Shown here one piece after another: positions 42,894 through 51,047 of a stretch of 64,000 nucleotides of DNA (its first letter is position 1; every line of letters starts with the position of its first letter). A model generated the notes under the pieces. It made no database searches, was not told where the DNA came from, and saw only the letters and a list, made by a program, of their open reading frames with translations. The position numbers were made by a program, and so were the translations under genes. This DNA comes from Berberis thunbergii (lineage: Eukaryota > Streptophyta > Magnoliopsida > Ranunculales > Berberidaceae), in contig QNQO01002056.1 in assembly GCA_003290165.1 (NCBI GenBank), forward strand, positions 62,001-126,000. The letters are read 5' to 3'.

Positions 42894-43069
42894 TTTTTTT
42901 TTGGAAAGTGAGTTAGGTTTTTACAGGATCTCATAACCTATCAATAAGGTATGACCTACAGGTCAACACTATAAAAAAGTAACCATGCCGGGTCTCGAAC
43001 CTAAGACGTGAAGGATAAACCCACAAAGCCATAACCACTCGACCATAACCCATTGGCACAAACAGTTGA
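42894..43069 (-). mobile_element. tRNA-derived SINE, minus strand
   Basis: On the minus strand it starts near TGGGTTATGGTCGAGTGGTT (A box), carries AGGTTCGAGACCCGG (B box) about 35 bp on, and ends in GGAAAAAAAAAACATC, an A tail seen as the T-run at 42,893-42,902. GTTGAT occurs on both sides (42,885-42,890 and about 43,067-43,072), possibly a short target duplication. Confidence 0.7.
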
Positions 43070-43394
43070 TATTAAGACACTCAGTCTTCAAACCTCCCAA
43101 ATATAATTGAATCTAACAATTTTTAGAAGATGATGATTTTATCCCTTAATTAAATTGGATGGAACGAATAATTTTGTTTTAGTCAAGTAACACTGGATTC
43201 AGATTTTGAAACAGACTATTGTAGCAGTTTGGGCCAAAAGGATGCCAAGTTTTGTACAAAATGACCATGCATGTCTCTTAATCAGCCACACAGTGTGTGC
43301 CTATCCCATGTCAGACTTGGTTAACACTGCAGCTAAGAATACTGGTCTGCCATGGATGTGCGCAACCAAAGGTGGTGGTGGAATTAAGCTTATC

Positions 43395-43805
43395 CCATGT
43401 CAGACTTGTAGTACTATTTCCACAATTATTTGTGGTGGTGGAATTAATCTTCTCAAAGTCTTGTATTTTGAAGATGCTAGTTTGGCTGAATTCCCCGGCC
43501 GTGATGTCTTTGAGATATCTACGTTGAAGATTCTTGACTTGCGTGAGGAAGATGCAACTTCTGTTCTCGCTTCTGTCGAGAAGATGAAACATTTGCGACT
43601 TCTATCGATCCTAAATTCTGGAGATATTAACTCCATTGGTAATTTTGAAGCAAAATGTCATCCTCCTCCTCCTATGCCTCAATACTTATGTGTATTTGCG
43701 AGAATGAAGGGGAGCACTCCAACTGATTGGATTTGCTCACTTGAGATAGATCAAGATTCTCTTAAAAGATTATTCTCAGAAACTGAGAATTTAAAATGGT
43801 AATTT
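43395..43805 (+). pseudogene. NLR relic 3: LRR fragment
   Basis: Reads ICGGGINLLKVLYFEDASLA then EFPGRDV, a jump to LKILDLREEDATSVLASVEK, then MKHLRLLSI, SIGNFEAKCHPPPPMPQYL and PTDWICSLE. All match the LRR region of genes 1 and 2 with internal deletions. A 24-base phrase with GGTGGTGGAATTAAGCTTAT and CCCATGTCAGACTTG is duplicated at 43,300-43,410. The part before 43,370 is unrelated to the NLRs and not recognised. Confidence 0.75.
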
Positions 43806-44090
43806 AGATTTTAGGTCCAATCATAATTTGTACAGTTTAGGATTTATTTCGAATTACTTAAGAGTCCGGAGCACCTTTAGTACATTCGTCAACATCTGGT
43901 TAGAGTTTTGCTACAACCAAAATTTTGCACAGAAAAAAAAATCTAAGGTTGGACAAAAATAGGACCCAAACTCAAGTTAGTGGAAACAAGTTTCAAATCG
44001 TTGTCAACTTACCTTTTATCTTTAATTTATTCTCATCTATCACTTTGCTTTACGACCACCACTAACATTTAAAATAATGTAAAACCAAGT
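43806..44090. other. NLR-cluster flank, diverged
   Basis: Non-coding. Near 44,015-44,090 (TTATCTTTAATTTATTCTC) it matches 49,505-49,720. Confidence 0.4.
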
Positions 44091-44330
44091 CAAAAAGATT
44101 GTCTCCACCTTATAATTATTGCATTGATACATCATTCAATTAAGTTTTATCTATATATATATGGAGGATATCTTTTGTTTACAAATCAAACAAGCCATCA
44201 TTGCTAACATTCCAGTAAGAAGGATAAAAAAAAATGACAGTATTGTGAGTTTAGTTATTAAAACACTTGGATCACTGATCAAAGATGAAAAGTTCTTGCA
44301 GAAAAATTTTCATGTAACTATAGACAAACT
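44091..44330 (+). pseudogene. NLR 5' relic 4 (promoter plus exon-1 stub)
   Basis: The shared promoter (TTATAATTATTGCATTGATAC, CAATTAAGTTTTATCTATAT) precedes ATG at 44234 with DSIVSLVIKTLGSLIKDEKF, then QKNFHV. Similarity stops after about 90 nt. Confidence 0.7.
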
Positions 44331-44451
44331 GACCTCCCAAATCTGTTCATTTGTGTACTCTTCAAGTGGATCCAAATTACTTCGTACAGTCCCCTCAAAC
44401 ATGGTTGGGTTTTTGCGAAATTATGTTTAATCTAAAGCGCAAGTCGTGCAA

Positions 44452-44640
44452 TTAATCCAATTGTTGAGATATTGATACCATCTATCAAAATTTGACCTGC
44501 GGCAGGTTCAACTATGCGGAAGAGTGTCTGAATGAGTCTTAATTTACCACTGCCTGTTATCCCAGTCTTCATCCCTCCACAAAAAAGCACGTCAAACCTC
44601 GCAACACTAGTGGCATTTGCAGGGCATATCGAACTTGCAT
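44452..44640 (-). pseudogene. ABCC transporter NBD2 scrap
   Basis: The minus strand reads [15 protein letters not shown], then after a shift [20 protein letters not shown] and [17 protein letters not shown]. This is the start of the second nucleotide-binding domain of a plant ABCC protein. The Walker A has lost its RTG portion (normally GRTGSGKST). It lies about 8 kb from the main ABCC pseudogene, which lacks exactly this region. Confidence 0.8.
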
Positions 44641-45278
44641 TAAAAAACCTGGATTATTAGAACAGGGTGCATATAACCTCGTGAATATAAAATCAACTTT
44701 GATTGGGTGATCCAAACTCAAATCTCTCTTCTTTTTTTTATTTGAAGCCTAATTATACATTCAAAACAAGCCAATGGAAACATTCATTAATTATATAATA
44801 CATAAGCTCTTAAAATATTTTATTTGAAGTCCTCCAATTATCTATAAATTATAAAAAGCCCTACTTGGATTTCTCATTTTACCGTTCACATTTACATTTT
44901 TACAATCAAAACGAGCCATTCTCAATTGTTGATTACCCCTAACATAAATTATTTAAAGTTCCTTATTTATTTATAAATTATACATAGACCTTTAATATTA
45001 TATATAATTATTTTCTAGAAAATCAATAATAAATTTTGCTTATTATTGAATTGTTGTAATAAAATAAAAATTATTGAATATCCGCACATTTAGAGCGCAT
45101 CAACATCCTAATTTATTTTAATGGTTGTAGTACATAACAATACACTCGCATTTCAAGACTTACTAATGTGTAACTTTGGCTTTATTTTTTTATTCTACCC
45201 CAAATTTTGGTTTCTCTAATCTAAAACATGAAACAGTCTCATTTAATGGATAAAAAAGAAATGGGTCGGGATCCCGGT
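44641..45278. other. Very AT-rich spacer
   Basis: No recognised content. Confidence 0.35.
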
Positions 45279-45993
45279 ACTCAAAATCCATCCCAAAAAT
45301 AGGATCTCAGATTGGTTTTGATCTAACGGATACAAATGATAATAAACAATGAGTTGGTTTAACCAATTAAAAATGGCAACTAGTTATAGCGATTGATTTT
45401 GTTTTCTAAAACTATTTAAATAAACATGATTCTCCAATTTTTCTCTTTCTCTTCCGACTTTTCTCCTTTTCTCCATTAGTAAAAGTACAAAACAATTGCT
45501 AAGTAATCTAAAATTCTATTGTTATCTTCTTTATTTTTTAATTAATCTATGTCTTTCTTAGAGTCTATAATCAATGTCTTTACAATATGTGGTACACCAA
45601 GAACTTCTGAAAGAAAATTAATTTAGAAGAACTCAATTGAAGAATTTAGCACAAGATATAAAATTGCAATGAACTTTATCAAGAATTTGCAACGAACTGG
45701 ATGTATATAAAACATAAGGAAGTTCTGAAACATCTAAAGAAAGAGTAGTTGGGTACCTCGCAAAAACGAAGAAGAAGAATATGAAAATTAAGATATAAAA
45801 ACGTACCATATTAAAAAAGAGATCATATAATTTTTATAATATATAATCTTTTAGGAAACAAAATTAATTGGATTGGCTCAACTATACCTAGTTGCCTTAT
45901 TTAATTGGTTGAGCCAACTCATTATTTATTATCATTGTTATCCGTCGGATCAAAACCAATCTGAAAGCCTATTATTTGGGTTGGATTTTGAGT
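45279..45993. mobile_element. TIR element of about 715 bp, unclassified
   Basis: The ends are inverted repeats of about 115 bp: ACTCAAAATCCATCCCAAAA at the left pairs with the complement of TTGGGTTGGATTTTGAGT at the right. TTGGTTTTGATC and AATGAGTTGG words follow in both arms. The interior is AT-rich and non-coding. The right end abuts copia LTR sequence. No clean target duplication was identified. Confidence 0.6.
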
Positions 45994-46200
45994 CAAGACA
46001 GCACACAAAAGGCCCAATTACAGCAGCATAAACAACGTGAAAGGCAGCATACACATAGCGTGAGCAGCAGGCCATTGAACGTGTGAATAGGCTGCGAGCA
46101 TAGCGTGAAATAGGCTATGATTCGATGTGCGTGCAACTTGAAACAGTAGCAAAGTAGAAGGATTGGAATCAGGTGATTTCAAGTGTTCTTCATTTGCAAA
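45994..46200 (+). mobile_element. Copia LTR fragment
   Basis: Matches 48,672-48,870 closely (GACAGCACACAAAAGGCC, CAACGTGAAAGGCAGCATAC, AGAAGGATTGGAATC). It is a partial LTR of the same family as the element at 48 kb. Confidence 0.65.
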
Positions 46201-46216
46201 TAGGTGTAAATTATAT

Positions 46217-46383
46217 TGAAAATTCTACGGGGCGAGGGGGAGGGAGCGAGGGCGGCACGAAGGAGGGGGTATAACCGCCCATCTCCCTTTAGATGAGTGA
46301 CAGTGCACATCTCAAGAAATGGGCAGTTACACCCCTTCTTCGCTCCACCCTCACGCCTTCCCCCTCGCTCCCTAGACTTACTC
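46217..46383. mobile_element. Foldback MITE, copy 7, 9-bp TSD
   Basis: Flanked by AAATTATAT at 46208-46216 and 46384-46392. It runs from TGAAAATTCTACGGGGCGAG to CTCGCTCCCTAGACTTACTC with complementary arms (GAGGGGGAGGGAGCGAGG). Confidence 0.75.
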
Positions 46384-46710
46384 AAATTATATTGAATATC
46401 ACATACCACCAAATTATTGATACCTTTAACTACAATTTTTGAGTTATAATTTTACACATGATACTTGATTTGAAGGCCTTTGAGAGGATGCGGGAACATG
46501 ATACTTGGAATTATAGGAGCCTATCAATAAATTTACACATTTAACATGATCCCAATAATGACGAGGAGATCTTCATAAGACACAATATTATACTTAAATA
46601 CTATTTCATATTTTTATTTTCTTAATCAAGTATTATATCATGATTCATCACCTACCCGGCACGTTATGAGTCAAGCAAAAGTAAACTTAAAGTGGTGGAA
46701 ATTGGAAAAA

Positions 46711-46865
46711 TGTTTTTTCTAAACATCGAGGAAACGCGTGAGGGAGTGGGTGTGACCTTTCATCCCCTTGAGATGCACGCTTTCACGAATCTCAAGGGGA
46801 ATGAGTATTAACACCCCCTCCCTCGCCCATTTCCTCATGCGTTTCCTTGACGCGCAGAAGGGCTC
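46711..46865. mobile_element. Foldback MITE, copy 8, 9-bp TSD
   Basis: Flanked by TTGGAAAAA at 46702-46710 and 46866-46874. The arms GAGGAAACGCGTGAGGGAGT and their complement enclose a centre near CACGCTTTCACGAATC. Confidence 0.7.
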
Positions 46866-46874
46866 TTGGAAAAA

Positions 46875-47960
46875 AGATAAACAAGTTCTAAAAAAAAACT
46901 ATAAACTTGTGCGTGCCAGTAATCCCATGTGAAACAACCCACAGTTGTGTTGTTCTGTTGCCCTTCACATAGATTCCCCCATCAGTTTCACCCTCACTTC
47001 AATCTCATCCCTACCAAAAAATCTAGAGAGCGATGCTCCCTAGTACCAGGACAGCGCCAGGGTGTTTTTTTATGCGTGTGATTGGGGTGTTATGAGCATC
47101 TCTAGAATGATGGAGAGTATTAGGCCTGGTCTGACTCTCTAGACAAGTTCTTATATTTTGAAGTTACGAAATCTCTTTATGTCAATATTTTTTTAAATAA
47201 TTATTTAAATCTCCATATATTTTAACATGTTATAATGTTATTTTATTATCAAAATTTTGTTAGATAAGTGATTTTTATGTAATATGTAGTCTGTGTGACA
47301 CTATAGGTCATATTAGACTTTTTATGTGGTATTTAAGATTTTAAAATGCATAACTTACATTATTAAATTAGAAAGGCAACGACTACTCCACACCACCATA
47401 TATACTGTCTCACACCATTACACACTCTCACACCACTTGCTTTATTTTTATACCATCACTACTCTCCCACACCACCAATATAAACAGGCATCCACTCTCT
47501 CCTCCAATCAAAATCGAATTCTTCCCTTTTTGCCCTAATTGAATCTTCCCTTTCTGTTCCACTCTCTTCCCTATTCGATTGGTTCGATATATAGCTCTCC
47601 CCCTTCTCTTGCTGCTTTACTCTCTCCCCTATTTGATTGGTTGGATTGCTTCACCATCGGCTCCACTCTCGCCCTCACTCTATCGCTTTACCACCTGTTG
47701 AAAAAACAGTAACATAAAAATATGGTAACATTCGACCAATTTAAATCCTCAATTGAGACAGTTTCTCAAGGTCATTAAAACACGAAAATTGTAGTACTCT
47801 GAGTTATCTAATAAACACAATTTGAATCACTTAAAAATGTTTTGAAATAAACAAATTATGGTCATTTACAGTCTACAGTTGTTTTTCTACTACTGAAGCA
47901 AAGTTGGAAGTCTCACTTGAAAATGTTTTGAAATAAACAAATTATTGTTTTAATTGGCGA
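46875..47960. other. Intergenic DNA, CACACC- and CTCTCCC-rich part
   Basis: No recognised gene. Segments at 47,385-47,500 are rich in CACACCAC words and 47,500-47,700 in ATTGGTTCGAT/CTCTCCCC words. At 47,870-47,950 a scrambled partial copy of the copia coding sequence occurs (CAGTCTACAGTTG, CTACTACTGAAGCAAAG). Confidence 0.35.
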
Positions 47961-47971
47961 TGGGTCCGGTG

Positions 47972-48327
47972 AATTGGAAGTCTCAGGTACAGTATACAGT
48001 TGCTTTGTCTACTACTGAAGCAGAGTACATAGCTCTATCAGAGGCGATGAAGGAAGCCATCTGACTTCGAGGCTTGATTAGTAATTTGGGTGTTACTCAG
48101 GATGATGTGACAGTCAGAGTGCTATCCATTTGGCGAAGAACCAAGTTCATCATGCGCGAACGAAGCACATTGATGTGCGATATCATTTTCTGAGGGATGT
48201 CATCGAGGATGGCGAGGTTCCCTTGGAGAATGTGAGTACTAAAGACAACTCAGCTGACATGTTGACAAAAGTGGTTCTAGGAATCAAATTTGAGCATTGT
48301 CTCAACTTGATCAGGCTCTCTCAGTGT
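47972..48327 (+). pseudogene. Copia RNase H / pol C-terminus fragment
   Basis: Reads WKSQVQYTVALSTTEAEYIA and LSEAMKEAI, then TGA at 48062-48064 where relatives have Trp, LRGLISNLGVTQDD, then after a deletion AKNQVHHARTKHIDVRYHFL and DNSADMLTKVV. This is the conserved C-terminus of Ty1/copia polyproteins. The rest of the element is absent upstream. Confidence 0.88.
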
Positions 48328-48481
48328 TGACACCCCAGGGGGGTAGGGCCCTTAGGGGCATGTCGTTGATTTCTAGACCAAAAAATAGGTCTTGGCGGTT
48401 TTTCATGCCAAGGTGGAAATGTTTATGTGGTTGTTTGTGATGCTTGTGTGGTAATCTGAAATTTTTCGTCAAGGTGGAGAT

Positions 48482-49140
48482 TGTGAGACAAAATAGGACT
48501 CACAGTCCTTGTGCAATTGTGGGTTGGTTCCCAATTTTAAGGGAAAATTTTGAGAGGGAGTTAAAATCCTTTATTCACAAGGACTTAACCTCATGTTCTC
48601 TCTTTTGTTTAAATAGCAAACAACAACAACAACAACAAAATAGGGAAACATCAAATTAACGTGTGCAAGCAGCAAGACAACACACAAAAGGCCTGATTAC
48701 AGCAGCAGAAACAACGTGAAAGGCAACATACACATAGCCTGAGCAGCATGCAATTGAATGTGTTCACAGCGAACACAACGTAAAATAGGCTATGATTCGT
48801 TGTGCGTGCAACGTGAAACAGTAGCCAAGTAGAAGGATTGGAATCGGGTGATTTCGAGTATTCTTCGTTTGTGAATTTCGTCAAACTTTTGATGGTATTG
48901 TTTGCTTGAGATTGGATAATCTCAAGGATCGTTGTTTGACAACGTTGTAATTTCAAGTAAGTGTTTTCATATCAATAAAATAGTTATAGAGTCATCGTTC
49001 ATGGAGCAGGTAAAGCTGAACCACGTAAATCTCGGTGTCATCTTTATTTTTTGTATATTACTTGTTGTTTGCTATTATTTATATAACATTTTTAGCCATT
49101 CACTATCACCACCTAAATCCAAAATTTGTGTTAAAATTAT
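48482..49140 (+). mobile_element. Copia 3' LTR (end uncertain)
   Basis: After the polypurine-like AAGGTGGAGATT the LTR begins TGTGAGACAAAATAGG. It includes a CAACAACAACAACAACAA run near 48,623 and the GAACCACGTAAATCTCGGTG phrase near 49,018 typical of copia LTR ends. The exact 3' limit is not clear. A partial copy lies at 45,994-46,200. Confidence 0.6.
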
Positions 49141-49169
49141 TTCTATTATCAGATATTTACCTTACAGAA

Positions 49170-49265
49170 TAGAGTAGTGGAAAGTTTATGAGGAAATTTC
49201 AAGTTACCAGAAAAAGCAAAAAACTGAAGAAGCATGATGTTAAGGCCATCGATACTTAGTGTTGG
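49170..49265 (+). pseudogene. NLR 3' UTR relic
   Basis: GTGGAAAGTTTATGAGG, TTTCAAGTTACCAG and GAAGCATGATGTTAAGGCCA match the 3' regions of genes 1 and 2 (33,427-33,515; 54,710-54,795). It implies another decayed NLR once lay upstream. Confidence 0.55.
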
Positions 49266-49328
49266 TTTGGTTGATGTTGGCCCTTACACCAAAGGTCCAT
49301 AGCAGAAACATCTTTATCTTTAATTTAT

Positions 49329-49531
49329 GGAAAATTCTAAATGTCGAGGTTTTGGGCGAGGAAAACAGCGAGGGAAATGAGGTGGACGGGGTGGAAACCG
49401 TCCATCCTTCTCGGGATGTGAGCGTTGACTTTTCACGCACACATCCCGAGAAGGATGGACGGTTTCCACCCCGTCCACCTCATTTCCCTCGCTGTTTTCC
49501 TCGCCCAAAACCTCGACAGCTAGCAACACTC
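49329..49531. mobile_element. Foldback MITE, copy 9, 9-bp TSD, long perfect hairpin
   Basis: Flanked by TTAATTTAT at 49320-49328 and 49532-49540. The arms of about 85 bp are nearly exact complements from CGAGGTTTTGGGCGAGGAAA to the CATCCTTCTCGGGATGTG centre. It is the best-preserved hairpin of the family. Confidence 0.85.
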
Positions 49532-49540
49532 TTAATTTAT

Positions 49541-49735
49541 TCTCTCCTATTACTTTGCGTTACAACCACACTGATGCTTAAAATAAAGTAAAATCCATTC
49601 ACACTAGTCCAAAAAAAGAGTCTTTATCTTTAATTTATTCTCCACTATTACTTTTCTTTATGACCACACCGATGCTTAAAATAAAGAAAAATCCATTCAT
49701 GCTAGTAAAAAAAAAAAGTGCTCCCACCTTATAAT
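49541..49735 (+). repeat. Tandem duplication of about 115 bp in NLR flank
   Basis: CTTTATCTTTAATTTATTCTC ... ATGCTTAAAATAAAG and AAATCCATTCA.. appear twice in succession (around 49,530-49,612 and 49,620-49,705). Confidence 0.65.
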
Positions 49736-50015
49736 TATCTCAATGATACATCCTTCAATTAAGTTTGATTCATAAATATACGAAGGATATCTTTCTTTTA
49801 CCAATCAAACAAACCTTCATTGTTAAACTCTAGTAACAAAGAGGAGAAAAAAGAAGGAAACAATGACCAAGAGTATTGTGAGTTTAGTTGTTGAAACACT
49901 TGAGTCACTTGTAAGAGATGAAGTAGTTTTGCAGAAAAATTTTCACACCAAACTTGAACGCATCAAAAAAGAGTTTCAGAGAATTCAAGCTTTCCTGAAG
50001 AATGTCTCATTAGTG
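49736..50015 (+). pseudogene. NLR 5' relic 5 (promoter plus longer exon-1 stub)
   Basis: The shared promoter is followed by ATG at 49863 and MTKSIVSLVVETLESLVRDE, QKNFHTKLERIKKEFQRIQA and FLKN, about 145 nt of exon 1, before switching to unrelated sequence at VSLVTIYM. Confidence 0.75.
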
Positions 50016-50099
50016 ACCATATACATGGAAGAGTCTCAATGAAGTTCAATTTTAAAGCTTGAGTAGTGTGAATGACACTAATTCTCAATTTTTGTTTAA

Positions 50100-50500
50100 A
50101 ATGATACATCATAGGTGGACTCTTATCAGAGTGTGCCCATATAAAATCTAAAAATGGATTCTTTTTGTTAACAAGAATACCTACTTGACTTGTGATTCGC
50201 GGCACCAGTTGGAGAAAAAATAAGAATCCTCATCACTAATAATATGCTAAAAAATGATCCCCATGCATAATTAGAGGTTCTACATTGATACCCATGTTGT
50301 TATAGATCTCGAACTTCATTAATCTGTAAAATGGAGTGTGCACATTGTACGATATTCATGGTCTAGTTTTGAGTGGAAATCATCAACTAAATGAAATAAG
50401 TCGTTTTGATAAAATGGCAAATCAAAATCGAGAACCAATCTTAATTTATAGACGCCTAAAATGTTACTAATAAAATCAAACCAATTGAGTAAATTAAATA
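50100..50500. repeat. Duplicated flank including the LINE empty site
   Basis: TCATAGGTGGACTCTTATCA and GTTAACAAGAATACCTACTTG correspond to the sequence around 19,550-19,626 plus 23,154-23,460, but without the LINE. Confidence 0.75.
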
Positions 50501-50945
50501 TATTGTATGATTTTACTTGGCAATGCTCAAGTAAAGCATCAAAAGTTTTACCTTCGTGTACTACTACTGCTACTAAGTCAGTAAATGTTTGTGCCAGACA
50601 TCCCATGTGAAGTAACAGCTGCGTTGTTCTCTTGCCTCGTCTTTTTCAACTTTCTACAAGTGAATATAATTTCCTCCACCCACCTGTTACATAATTCCCA
50701 TGTGAACTACACCAGTGCTTTCTAGGTTGATTAGCATCCAAAAATAATTAGACCCTACAAACATTTTACGAGCATATGGATTTCCTTTCATCCCCACCTT
50801 CAATTCATCTCAAACCATGTCATGTTTGAAAAGAAATAACTAGACAAAAAATCATGAATCAATATAATAGGTCCAGTATGCCTTGGACCCAAGAGTCCCC
50901 ACCTTTTAATTATCATAGTGATACATCCTTCAATTAAGTTTGATC
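50501..50945 (+). repeat. Upstream region of NLR gene 2
   Basis: Same order of words as 29,460-29,980 upstream of gene 1, but with one rather than two copies of the tandem unit at 50,640-50,725, and an extra AACATTTTACGAGCATATGG segment that gene 1 lacks and relic 2 keeps at 15,385. Confidence 0.6.
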
Positions 50946-50953
50946 TATAAATA
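50946..50953 (+). promoter_or_regulatory. TATA box of NLR gene 2
   Basis: TATAAATA lies 95 bp before the ATG at 51,048, with the same flanks as in gene 1. Confidence 0.65.
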
Positions 50954-51047
50954 CGTGGTGGATCTCTTTCTTTTACAAATCAAACAAGCCTTCTTCATTG
51001 CTAAATTCAAGTAAGAAAGAGAAAAAGCAAAGGAGAAGAAGGAAACA

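Noticed and set aside
43206..43370. Weak resemblance of VAVWAKRM ... NTGLPWMCA to a beta-galactosidase segment
   Set aside because: Only a few residues fit, spacing is wrong and no catalytic motif is seen; too weak to call.
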